From the NCBI GenBank assembly GCA_001586965.3, contig LUCW03002008.1, forward strand, positions 1-26,646: DNA of 26,646 bases, written 5' to 3'. Of the stretch, positions 9,668 to 18,818 are shown one piece after another. This stretch comes from Sphaeroforma sirkka. Its lineage: Eukaryota; Opisthokonta; Ichthyosporea; Ichthyophonida. Both the position numbers and the translations under genes were made by a program. The notes under the pieces were generated by a model. The model was not told where the DNA came from and did not search any database. It saw nothing but the letters and a program-made list of their open reading frames with translations. The number at the start of each line of letters is the position of its first letter. The stretch's first letter is position 1.

Positions 9668-9682
9668 ACTGGCTGGTAAATA
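9668..9682 (-). other. Gag leader; no recognisable tRNA primer-binding site
   Basis: In sense, the 15 bases after the 5' LTR read TATTTACCAGCCAGT, followed directly by the gag ATG. A usual primer-binding site would begin TGG within a few bases of the LTR; there is none. I also looked in the LTR for the complement of this leader, as expected for Tf1-like self-priming, and did not find it. The same leader is present in the copy at 18819-18833. Confidence 0.6.
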
Positions 9683-10278
9683 TGTAAACTTCGATGGAAA
9701 TTACTAGGTTTCAAACTATATTAAACTAAAAATACAATTTAGTCAGTTAGGATTTAGCAGTGGTAGCTTGTGTAAGAATGATCGGGACTGCCTCTTGTTA
9801 AGAGCCTAAATATCCTCGATCACACAGGGCGTACCTCTAGCTGTTCTTTATTGAATAATTTTCACTAGAAGTACTAAGTGTTCATGACCACTTGCCTAAT
9901 TTGTAAATAGACATAATAACGTAAGTCACGTTAATACATTAGCTGATATAAATAAAGTTCCATCTGAAGAAAAGTTAAAAAAAGAAAAAGACTTATTGGA
10001 TTTTGGAGATTGGCGGGAGGACCAAAATCTATAAGTAGTAGTTCGGAGATTATAAAATTTAGTTTATAATATCCTACATCTACTAATGTCTCAAATAGGT
10101 CCAAGTAGATGAGTCATACCAAATACTCAGGCTATTGGAGCCATCAAAGTGAATTTAGAACACTTTGGAAATATTGGAAAAAGAGCTTGTACTAAATTAT
10201 TTAAAATACAAATAAAAACCAATGTATTATCTCAATTGATCTTGATATTTTAGACTGACCGGAGGCCGTATTTCTACA
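9683..10278 (-). repeat. 5' LTR of element A, also abutting another element's pol
   Basis: The 596-bp LTR closely matches 3377-3971, with scattered substitutions and length changes in A-runs. On its left is gag of element A. On its right, exactly at the CA end, is an integrase fragment of the same orientation (10279-11080). It therefore sits as a shared LTR between two element bodies. Confidence 0.95.
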
Positions 10279-11080
10279 CTTATGTAAACGCTTATTCCAT
10301 TTCTTATTAAAAATACGAAAGAAAGTCACGAGATTCACGAAACGCATCGGAGGTTAACCAGGTTACTGTTCCATCCACAAAACGGGTCTTGTAGTAAGTG
10401 TAACTGTCTTCGGATGTTTTGTCAATTATTTGACTTGTGACTCCATAACTGGGACATTAGAATCAAATGAGCGAGCGAATGAGAGTTCGGAAGTAAGGAT
10501 ACGGTGAGTGCCTAGATTTGTTGCGCTAGTACCATCTATGTTATTCACTTTGTAAGTATCACTCTTCTCATCATGGTAGGAAATAACAAAGGATCCGATT
10601 GTTATAGAAGAGAGTTTGGTAACGTTGGCATTGCGATTTATAATGTTAACATAATCACCAACTTTGAACTGAACAATGTTCTTAGTGTTATTCCATTGGT
10701 CATACGTTTTAAGTAGGACACAATTTTTGTGCTCGAGTAAACAGGGGTAAACAACGTTCTGCACATGCTCGATCTTTTGTAGCCAAGGAGAAACGTGTTT
10801 CTCGGGCACAGTTTTGTCAAACGTTACCTGCAATTCACTATAGCGGTCAAAGAAGTAGTAAAACGGGAGTGTTCCAGTTGGAGGATTCATGCAGATATTC
10901 ATTTGAGTCTGAACACATTTCAAATGATAAGGCCACATATCCTCAATGTCATCTAGTGAGGTACGCAACAGCTTCTTTAGTTCTCTATGACGTGTCTCAT
11001 TTGCACCCTGTGTTTGAGGTTAATACAGAACACCACGCCTACGGGTCATGCCTGATACGAGTACAAATGCCTGCGATTAC
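10279..11080 (-). pseudogene. Diverged integrase C-terminal fragment (element B)
   Basis: The stretch is homologous to 4361-5150 of element A, from the chromodomain region back to just before the catalytic-core Glu. An open stretch of 180 codons (10426-10968) covers DIEDMWPYHLKCVQTQMN, the FKVGDYVNI strand and the PTSELSFARSFDS (ILTSEL here) linker. It is the most diverged pol copy in the window: a premature stop replaces KPQTQ upstream (AACCTCAAAC region near 11020), and the segment before the chromodomain has lost bases near 10427. The homology stops near 11080 and unrelated sequence follows, so the rest of the element is missing. The 3' tail present in element A (3972-4360) is also missing; the LTR follows at once. 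Confidence 0.88.
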
Positions 11081-11523
11081 GCTCTTTCGACTGAGAATTT
11101 ATAACGTACCTCTTAACTTCTCGATTGGCGCACTAAGTTTGAGGCAACGCAACCTCGTTAATTACCCTCTTTCCTTATTCTACCGCCGTATTTTTTGTTT
11201 ACAATTTTCATTACCCGGCCACACTTATGGCTCAGCCACGGTTTTGAACTTGGCCAAATTTATTTCCGAATTCCATTTCACTCTTTGAAATAGAAAGGGG
11301 AGGGTGGTTGTAAAACCTGGCGGCTTTGGCCATAACTCTGGGGAACAACCTTGCCTCCTACAAACCTTATCCGTTGGTCTTTTGGCGCGCCACTTTCGTG
11401 TGAGCCAACCAGATCGACGCTAGTCATTCTCAGAACCATATATAGCGAGTCGTTCGTTGCACTGGTTTACCTTCACATTGTGATTCTATGCAACCGACGT
11501 TAAGTCAATAAACCAAGTCGCCC
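11081..11523. other. Non-coding stretch upstream of a TATA promoter
   Basis: No gene is supported here. The sequence is unique within the unit and reappears once at 20233-20679. It has a purine-rich AAAGGGGAGGG run near 11293 (longer in the copy), an AscI-like GGCGCGCC palindrome at about 11384-11391, and a second TATA-like string (CATATATAGC) near 11437. It reads like promoter-upstream DNA for the plus-strand gene, but that is inference. Confidence 0.4.
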
Positions 11524-11532
11524 TATATAAAA
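11524..11532 (+). promoter_or_regulatory. TATA box, probable promoter of the nuclease gene
   Basis: TATATAAAA in the context CGCCC-TATATAAAA-CTCG is a near-ideal TATA element. A CACGTG palindrome follows at 11549-11554. Transcription would start around 11555 and head toward the nuclease reading frame 1.8 kb away, with an intron between. The copy is at 20680-20688. It could also be the remnant promoter of a different repeat. Confidence 0.5.
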
Positions 11533-11609
11533 CTCGTTACGTGTACATCACGTGTTACTTCACGGTGCCTTTACAGGCAGCAAGCCGCAGCCCACAAGGC
11601 CAAGCACTG

Positions 11610-11870
11610 AAGTAGAGCAGTCATCAGTCAGCAGTCAGCAGATATGTATTGCATATTTGCAGTCCATTCAGCAGTGAAGTCAGCAGTTCAGCAGTCAGCA
11701 CTCAGCAGTCAGCACTCGCCAGTCGCCAGTCGCTAGTCGCCACTCTCAGCACTCAGGACTCCAGGAGTCAGTAGTTAGTACTCAAAATACTGTCAGTCTG
11801 TCAGAGTTATGAGTGCAGAACTGCAGACTGCAGTGTATAAGTGAGCCAGTGACTGCAGTCTTGGTCAGGG
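11610..11870 (+). repeat. CAGTCAG-rich low-complexity leader
   Basis: The stretch is dominated by overlapping CAGTCAGCAG, CAGTCGCCAG and TCAGCACTCAG words, irregular in spacing and not a clean tandem array. It includes CTGCAGACTGCAG palindromic words near 11821-11833. It lies about 60-320 bases downstream of the TATA box, so it would be transcribed as a 5' leader. The copy at about 20766-21026 is nearly identical. Confidence 0.75.
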
Positions 11871-13333
11871 CGAGTACTAACGGATCAAGATTTTTTTTAC
11901 TCAATCAAGAAATCAAGTTTGAATATCCACTGGTCCGACTCAGAATCGTTTGAGACAGCAGTGAAATAGGACCGGCTAGAAATGCAGTTCCCGTAAAATA
12001 TAACAAAACTATACACTTTTCCCGCCAATTCCTGATTAGATATTTTTTTATCGTTTTCTATTGGTAAATGAATGTTGTTTTTCTACAAACTGAACACAAA
12101 ATGTTGCACGCATATGGATGTTTGTGTATTAGTGCAGTCACTATGGCTATTAGACAGTTACATGCACGCGGCCTTATGGTCGCTCTGATGATAGCATGAT
12201 AGGATCCTGTACAGCATCATCTTGCTCGATGTCTGATGTCGAACTACACAAATTAGCAATACTATGCATATAAACGGGCTAGACTCCAAGAAAGATTAAA
12301 CACGAGAGTGATTCAAAGGTGTATATTCGACTAGTCACAGACACCCAACATCAAAACAAACATCAAAAACTGCTTACAAAGTAGACAAACCGTTGCACTT
12401 TGCATACGTCTGGGTTGGTGCACTCGTATATGTCGGTATTTTGAAGCCGACTTTTTTTTTGTGAAGTGGCGGGCCATGTTATCTCGCGTTTCATTGGTGT
12501 TCCTATCGTGGATTTGGGCGCTCTTTTTTTGTCATAGTATGTTAATTTGAGGAATTTCGCTGTTTACGTATAAATGTAAAACGAAATTGAACCTTGATTC
12601 TTGATCGCATTTCGAAAGTGCCCTCCGGTTTGTCCATATCGCACTATTGAAAAAAATATTCACAATCAAAAGTTTCGCCAATTCTTCAATGTCCATTGTT
12701 TCCAGTCACCAGTATTCACTCACCAATCACTTACAGGCTGCAGCACGCCAAACCTAAATTTTAACCTCAATAAGCCTTTTATTGATTTTATTGAAAAACA
12801 AAAGGTTGTTTTTTTTGTTTTGAAAAAAAAAAAAGGTTTTGCATAAATATGATTCTTTGACTCTTTTTTTATTGGAGTTTATCATAAATCTAGCTTTTGG
12901 GGTTTGAAAAATGTATAAAAATAAAAATAAAATTAATAGGGGCCCCCAGGCCCGGGCTCGGGCTTCTACTCGTATTTATGTGGTTACTCTCTTTATAGAT
13001 ACAGTTGATATATTTTATATTAGTTTAGAGTTTAGAGTTTAGACTGCATTAGAGAAAATCTTTCGGAATATAAGCCTCAAGACCGTCGGGGCCCAAAACA
13101 CGGGGGGGGGGGGATTTTTTTTTTTTTTTTTTTGATATTTTCTGATAATAGTATCAGAAAGTAAACACACACAAATATACACCTCACTTACAGTTACAGC
13201 GCTAGTATCGCTTCCTAACACGTATACGATGTGGGTCGTAGCACTGTATAGCCCAATTAGACTACGTTCTTTCCAGTGAGCGCATCCGATTTCTCATACG
13301 ACACAATTATGTCCCCTTTTTTTTTTCCATCAG
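11871..13333 (+). other. Probable 5' intron of the nuclease gene; no coding content seen
   Basis: I see no supported reading frame on either strand. The stretch ends in a textbook acceptor, a 10-base T tract then CCATCAG (AG at 13332-13333), 25 bases before the nuclease ATG. A donor is not certain; GTGAGC near 11842 is one candidate. The stretch also holds many T and A homopolymers, a GC-rich patch (GGCCCCCAGGCCCGGGCTCGG near 12940) and a G12-A-T19 run at 13102-13133. All reappear in the copy at about 21027-22483 with different homopolymer lengths. Confidence 0.45.
13139..13160. other. Perfect 9-bp hairpin beside a G/T homopolymer run
   Basis: TTTCTGATA-ATAG-TATCAGAAA forms a nine-pair stem with a four-base loop. 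It sits six bases after a run of 12 G, one A and 19 T. The copy (near 22289-22310) has the same hairpin but 15 G and 14 T. It could be structural or a remnant of a small inverted repeat; no function is claimed. Confidence 0.6.
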
Positions 13334-14240
13334 AAGGCGAGATCAACTTTGCACAGCATGGATGTCAAAGATCTTATGAACTTCGTACGCCCGTATATGA
13401 CTAAACTAAACGGTAATGATGTATCGGGTAGTGTTGAAATTGATATGTCGTTCCTTATACACACCCATTTATCGCTACATGCGAGAAGTATAGTGGTGTA
13501 TGATGACTGGGACTCTTTCTTGCTTCACATAGAGGGATGCCTGAATCTAATCATAGAGTGGGGAAGTTCCACATACCTACCCATATGCGTGTTCGATGGA
13601 CAACGCATTGCAGGGAAACTAGTTAACCGGAGTCGGTCTCTTAACAGTGAAAAGAAGCACGAACTCGTGAGGAAGTTTAAGGAAGAAAAAAAAATGAGCA
13701 AAGAGGAACTAGACAATTTTGATTTAGATGCAGCGTGTAGATTTTGCGTTGCTTCGCATAATCCTGTAGCCGCACGTTATATTATGCATTTATTTAGAAA
13801 GATGGGAATACATTACATCTTGGCGCGACAGAAGCTGAACAGCAGCTGGTGCATTTGCAACGTATTGGCTTCATCAAGTACATAATCGCTTACGATATAG
13901 ATTACTTGGTGATATGTGGCATCAACTTCATACTAAGTTCACGTTGGCGAAAGGAAGTGATGAATATCTTGCATCTACCTACTGTGAAAAAACACCTTTC
14001 TGATACATGGAAACAGTTTTGTGATCCACGAACAGCGAAGGACACATGGCTCCATTTATGTTGTGCATCTGTGTGCACGATTCGGTCAAAGTGGTTGTCG
14101 CGTACGCACAGGGGTTGGACTTGAAAGACTGCTAAGTATACTATCAAACTGTATGATAACCAAACCGTCAATGAGAGTTGTAGCCGAAGTTGAAAGAGCT
14201 ATATCAGGTCAATAAATTGTTCTTTGGGCAACCTGTATAT
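13334..14240 (+). pseudogene. FEN1/EXO1/XPG-type 5' nuclease gene, frame-broken and interrupted by an LTR
   Basis: The coding start is the ATG at 13358, just after the splice acceptor at 13333. It encodes an N-terminal XPG domain (MDVKDLMNFVR; VEIDMSFL with D29; PICVFDGQR with D80). The internal XPG domain follows (MGIHYILA, TEAEQQL, IIAYDIDYLV), with the expected Glu pair and Asp pair, so all core metal-binding acids of the first half are visible. A helix-hairpin-helix-like GVGLERLLSIL follows, then NKLFFGQPVY. The family usually starts Met-Gly; here it is Met-Asp. The frame shifts by one base near 13826 (between MGIHYILA and TEAEQQL) and again between about 14021 and 14085; GCDY near the helix-hairpin-helix is not preserved. 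A further shift near 14195 is absent from the duplicate. Such enzymes cut 5' flaps or resect ends. It may be a host paralogue or cargo of a DNA transposon such as Academ, whose proteins are reported to carry an XPG nuclease. Confidence 0.82.
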
Positions 14241-14840
14241 TGTAGAAATACGGCCTCCGGTCAGTCTAAAATATCAAGATCAATTGAGATAATACATTGG
14301 TTTTTTTTATTTGTATTTTAAATAATTTAGTACAAGCTCTTTTTTTCAATATTTCCAAAGTGTTCTAAATTCACTTTGATGGCTCCAATAGCCTGAGTAT
14401 TTGGTATGACTCATCTACTTGGACCTATTTGAGACATTAGTAGATGTAGGATATTATAAACTAAATTTTATAATCTCCGAACTACTACTTATAGATTTTG
14501 GTCCTCCCGCCAATCTCCTAAATCCAATAAGTCTTTTTTTTTTTTTTTAACTTTTCTTCAGATGGAACTTTATTTATATCAGCTAATGTATTAACGTGAC
14601 TTACGTTATTATGTCTATTTACAAATTAGGCAAGTGGTCATGAACACTTAGTACTTCTAGTGAAAATTATTCAATAAAGAACAGCTAGAGGTACGCCCTG
14701 TGTGATCGAAGATATTTAGTCTCTTAACAAGAGGCAGTCCCGATCATTCTTACACAAGCTACCACTGCTAAATCTAACTGACTAAATTGTATTTTAGTTT
14801 AATATAGTTTGAAACCTAGTAATTTCCATCGAAGTTTACA
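14241..14840 (+). repeat. Solo LTR with 4-bp ATAT target duplication
   Basis: This 600-bp LTR is inverted relative to those of elements A and 2 (sense on plus: TGTAGAAATA to AGTTTACA). It has ATAT on both sides (14237-14240 and 14841-14844), the mark of integrase-mediated insertion followed by LTR-LTR recombination. It lies inside the nuclease gene between codons for QPVY and the next DLRLEKF. The polyT tract near 14535 is longer than in the other LTRs. Confidence 0.93.
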
Positions 14841-14841
14841 A

Positions 14842-14979
14842 TATGATCTTAGATTAGAGAAGTTTGTATCATTCATACATAATGTACCTGAATGGATAAT
14901 AATAGGGATAATATTATTTATTTCAAAAATGACAAGTATGTATTTTACAATGTATGAACATATGGTATGGCTCTCATAG
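14842..14979 (+). pseudogene. Nuclease gene continuation beyond the solo LTR
   Basis: Ignoring the LTR and one ATAT copy, the nuclease frame before the insertion runs on in phase here: DLRLEKFVSFIHNVPEW follows QPVY. EXO1-type nucleases have a closely similar stretch at this point (a QxVYDP-like motif, then KLxPLN). The frame stays open to TAG at 14977-14979, but only the first 17 or so residues look like the family. From 14980 to 15094 I recognise nothing except a 17-base string (CTATTAAACTAAAATAC, about 15077) that also occurs inside the LTR and may mark a recombination joint with the pol fragment to the right. Confidence 0.75.
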
Positions 14980-15094
14980 TCGCTGTAGTGGTTCAGAAAA
15001 GATTGATGGGAAGAAGTGGCCAGTAAATTCCCGTATGAAGCTTGGGCCAAGTGAGTCGACAATGATTAAAAAGTAGCTATTAAACTAAAATACA

Positions 15095-16571
15095 TAAACG
15101 CTTATTCCATTTCTTATTAAAGATACGAAGAAAGTCGCGAGATTCACGAAATGCATCTGAGGTTAGCCAAGCTACTGTCCCATCCATGAAACGGGTCTTG
15201 TAGTAAGTGCAACCGTCTTCGGATGTTTTGTCAATTATATCTTTAACTTGTGACTCCATAACTGGTACATCAGAATCAAATGAGTGAGCGAACATGAGTT
15301 CGGAAGTAGGGATACGGTGAGTGCCTAGATTGGTTGCGCTAGTACCATCAATGTTATTCACTTCGTAAGTATCACTCTTCTCATCATGGTAGGAAATAAC
15401 AAAAGGTCATATCGTCTTAGAAGAGAGTTCGGTAACGTTGGCGTTTCGATTTATAATGTTAACGTAATCGCCGACTTTGAACTGAACAATGTTCTTAGTA
15501 TTATTCCATCGGTCATACGCTTTAAGTAGGACGCGATTCTTGTGCTCGAGTGAACAGGGGTAAACAACGTTCTGCATATGCTCGATCTTTTTTTGTAGCC
15601 ACGGGGTAGCGTGTTTCTCGGGCGCAGTTTTATCAAACGTTGCTTGTAATTCACTATAGCGGCCAAAGAAATAGTGAAACAGGAGTGTTCCAGTTTGAGG
15701 ATTCATGCAGTTATTCATTTGAGTCTGAACCCATTTCAAATGATAAGGCCACATATCCTCAACGTCGTCTAGTGCGGTACGCAAGAGTTTCTTAAGTTCT
15801 CTATGACGTGTCTCATTTGCACCCTGCGTTTGAGGTTTGTAAGGAACACCACGCCTATGGGTCATGCCTGATACGAGTATAAGTGCCTCCATTACGTCGG
15901 TACAAGACTCACTACCGTTATCAGAACATAGTACTCGGGGAAACCAAAGTCATTGAAGACGTGATAGCATAATTCTGCCACTGTTTGTGGACGTTTGTTC
16001 GGTATTGCATAAAGCAAGTTATAGCCCGAAGCCACACACAAGAAATGACAGATATATACATCGCCAGTATGCTTGGATTGCGGGAGTTTAACCAAATTGA
16101 CTATGACTCGGCGCATCGGTTGGTCTTCTGTCACACTTTTTAGGGGTGCCCAACCGTATCGCTTGATCTGGTTCTTTTCACAATCAGTACAGCGTCGGTA
16201 TACTTCACGTATGGTTTCTTTCAGCGCCGGGTGATCAAGCCCTGCACGAATAGCCATTTTATAAGTATGCTCATATGCTCGATGCGTTAAATTATGTATA
16301 ATTTTAACTCTACTTTCGAGCTCCTCTAAGTCAGTCAGATTCTGCGTAACGCTGGCTGAATGAACCATAGTCCTGTTGGTAAGGGCAACCTCAGTATCAG
16401 GAGGGTAGACTCCTGAGATACATAATTGACAACATTGGATTGTTGAAGTATCTTCTTCAGTTGTTTCGCAACTCCTGGCTGTTCTTTAAGCAGCGCTTTA
16501 AGTAGTTGAGTGCGAGCTTCAGTTTCTCTTAGAGTTTTGAGTCTTTGATCCATGGCCTTAGCTAGTTCCAT
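15095..16571 (-). pseudogene. Integrase of element 2, frame-broken
   Basis: The stretch encodes the same integrase as 4366-5844 and is very similar to it. Open pieces are 16335-16571 (leader), 15892-16368 (HHCC finger and first catalytic Asp), 15407-15892 (catalytic Glu, C-terminal strands) and 15095-15361 (chromodomain). The break near 15940 removes the second catalytic Asp from frame: GGGG replaces GGGGG of element A, so the peptide reads FPEYYVL in place of FPRVLCSD. Elsewhere, this copy is cleaner than element A (TTTCTTTCAG at 16215 and GCGGGAG at 16080 read through). The chromodomain ORF ends at the junction at 15080 without the basic tail. Confidence 0.88.
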
Positions 16572-17394
16572 GTTTTTTTACGACCTAATGCCGTTTCAAT
16601 CGGCATTACCTCGACTGCAATCTTGTTGGGTGCATGTGTTGTACGAGTCTTGAGCTTTTGTTCAAACTCTTTAGACTCCTCTAGTTTAGCTAAGAATTCG
16701 GTTGAGGGTTTCCACTTAGTGGTACCTGCAGGACCGATGCGACAAACAATGGTGTGTTTCCAAGGTGTCTTCTTAATAGAATAGGATCCCTGATACAAAA
16801 ACGTGTCGGTTTCACGGTCGACATAAATAGGTTCGTCTTGAATCATATTAATTAAATCACGTATCCATGGGTCGGAGTTACGTAAGGGACAACACAGCGT
16901 AATGGTAGATTTCGTAATATTAACATAATTTAACAACTGTGCGATAAGTTGACAAGGTGGGTTATCCCACGCATTATGCTTTGATAAGTCAAGCTGAAAT
17001 GCATCACCTTTAGGATGAGTCAACGACCTATATTCAGAAACCTGTTTGTTATGTTCTGCGGCGAACATATCAACAGTAAATGGACCCCATCGTGATTGAG
17101 CGAGGTTAAACCATTTCCTATTTAGCATCAATCGGTTGCTAATAACTCCTTGACTGTTTTCTGGTAGTCGGGCACAAGTCGAGAGAGCATGTCAGGAAGA
17201 TGGTTATGTATTCCTGGTATGTGTGTTATATTAAAAGCAAACTTGGCAATAATGTCATGCCAGCGGCTCACCAACTGTGAGTCAGGGTTCATGTCTTTTA
17301 AGTATGTTAGAGACTTTTGATCACAGGCGACAGTAAAGTAACTTCCATAAAGGTAATCTTTAAACTGTCTTAGCGCAGTAACTATAGCAAGGAG
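16562..17394 (-). pseudogene. RNase H and Dam-like domain of element 2
   Basis: RNase H survives from ALRQFKDYL onward (17128-17394); its first two catalytic acids (ATDAS Asp and KQEL Glu) are lost in the deletion, leaving ACDQKSL and LPDMLSR. The Dam-like domain is complete (VDMFAAEHN, DAFQLDLS, NPPCQL) with one change, AWAN to AWDN, before the NPPC motif. A one-base loss at about 17130 (ATTGG versus CCAATCGG) splits RNase H from the Dam-like part. Conservation of the Dam-like motif in a disabled copy only says that the copy is young. Confidence 0.88.
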
Positions 17395-17479
17395 CTTGAA
17401 AGATACGTTCATCTCCTTTGGTATGGATTTTATTGAACATTTTCTCATAATCTTGCTCTAGTGCACACATATGGTACTG

Positions 17480-18818
17480 TCAGTGCTTAACTTGGACGTC
17501 CGGTAAGTCCTTGCAATCCTCTTTGTGCCAACCGTTAGTACCCTTGCAACTAGCACACTCTTTCATATAGTGTCCAAAATCTGGCTTGCCTGGTGCACAC
17601 TTAACAGGGTCATGTCTACCATTCCACTTGCCATTACGTTTTGTGAGGTTGTAACCACACTTCTTGCAAGGTGCTCTCTCCTCCCTTTCACCCTTTGGTT
17701 CGGTAGAAGTAGAGCCAGTACCCCTCCAGTAGTAGTGCGAGGTTTCTTAGAACTACGCGCAGTATTAGTCTCTACTGCGTTTCGCTTAGTGGGCTGGGTG
17801 TATCTCGTGGTACTAAGTACTCTAGTAGAGGAATTGGTATGCTTGTGAACTATCTTCTCAAAGACAGACCAAGGCATAGATCGCAAATCACCATAGGCGA
17901 TGATGCCATCATTGACTTTCTTAAAGAGGTTAGCTCCCAGAGTCTCCATCATCTGACAAATTAATAAATATTCGCCAGTATAGGTACGACCACCCATCCG
18001 AGTATTCATATGTGTCATATGAGCTAGAGCACCTCGAATAGTGGTATCGTTCGCAAAGAACTTGCGAGACTCTAGAAGTTCACGGTCACGTGCATCTTCA
18101 AAAAAAAGGTGTTAAGTATATTATCACGCAACTGGTGCCAGGGTAGGGCTTTCCAGTTGGGTTCATGAGCACCTTCAAGATAGTTCGCCATTCACCTGGC
18201 TCACAGAAATGAATAAAGGCATTCATCATCTGCTTATCCCTAAGGCTGGCAGACTCCTTAAGTTGGTCGAAGGCCTTCAGTGTCTCCACTGTACTCTCAT
18301 TAGTAGAGAAATCGACCTCAGCCTGCGCGTTACCTAGCTGCTTTATAAAGCTTGGTTCTAAGTGTTCACGAGGCTCATGCTCAGTGCTACGGGCTGCTAG
18401 TGCCAAGATGGTGTCTATTTCCTTTCTCTTGTTATCGATTAGATAGCGAATGTTATCCGCTTTCCTATCGTCAAGGTCAGAGTCATTCAATAGACGGTCC
18501 TCAAGGACTTGCATACCAGATCGTAATAGCCTGAGACGAGTATGTCTGGTTCTCACTTCCTCATCCTCAGGATTAGAGCAGGGAACTCTCTAACGAGGTA
18601 CTGGTGTAGCGATTGCCAAAATCGTGATTACCAGGGTTAGTTGGCAAATGAGGGTCGATATTACGAGGATGGTAAGCCTCATCGAGTTCCATACGATCAT
18701 ATCCTCTGACAGGGTTAGGTTTGTCAAGAGGATGGTCGATGGTAGCATCAGAGCTATAGAGATTAAATTTTGAAATATTATCTCTCTCGCCAGTGGTAAT
18801 TGGCTTAGTGGTAAACAT
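17480..18818 (-). pseudogene. Gag of element 2
   Basis: This copy starts at the ATG at 18818 and stops at 17480-17482, matching 8326-9667. Here the first 81 codons (18573-18818) run from MFTTK through MELDEAYHP without the shift seen in element A, which supports 18818 as the real start. Breaks lie near 18584 (GAGCAGGG), at the A-run near 18103 (7 A's) and at 17720-17730 in the Gly/Ser linker. The second zinc finger, broken in element A by an extra T, reads through here (CATCKGTNGWHKEEC-like spacing). Confidence 0.87.

Larger units (their letters stand above)
3377..10278 (-). mobile_element. Element A: near-complete Ty3/Gypsy chromovirus-like LTR retrotransposon
   Basis: This 6.9 kb element reads on the minus strand: 5' LTR 9683-10278, gag, protease, RT, RNase H, Dam-like domain, integrase, chromodomain-like tail, 3' LTR 3377-3971. 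RT-RNase H-integrase order places it in Ty3/Gypsy and not Copia; the chromodomain-like tail points to the chromovirus branch. Both LTRs start TG and end CA. No target duplication is present: the left flank is CCGC of the minisatellite and the right flank is CTTAT of another element's pol. The pair of LTRs therefore does not mark a simple insertion. At least nine small indels break gag and pol, many in homopolymers, so it is either a decaying copy or an intact copy with uncorrected sequence errors. Related partial copies lie at 10279-11080, 15095-19430 and 24242-26646. Confidence 0.93.

Noticed and set aside
3377-10278. Envelope gene making the element an endogenous retrovirus
   Set aside because: After integrase there is only the chromodomain-like tail and then the LTR; no signal peptide or membrane-spanning frame is present.
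10869-11288. 139-codon plus-strand open frame across the integrase fragment border (and its duplicate at 20021)
   Set aside because: The first half is antisense to integrase and the rest is unrelated non-coding sequence; no domain or start context.
12601-12846. 81-codon open frame in the probable intron
   Set aside because: Low-complexity, not preserved in frame in the duplicate, no recognisable motifs.
12938-12965. GC-rich patch as a CpG island or rRNA-related fragment
   Set aside because: Only about 28 bases, made of GGCCC/GGGC words; no match to any RNA gene that I can recognise.
13020-13045. TTTAGAG repeated three times, resembling telomere repeat
   Set aside because: Only three imperfect copies, internal to a unit that is otherwise non-telomeric; too short to call.
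13902-14171. Minus-strand open frame of 89 codons, present in both units
   Set aside because: It is antisense to the XPG nuclease internal domain, which explains its conservation.
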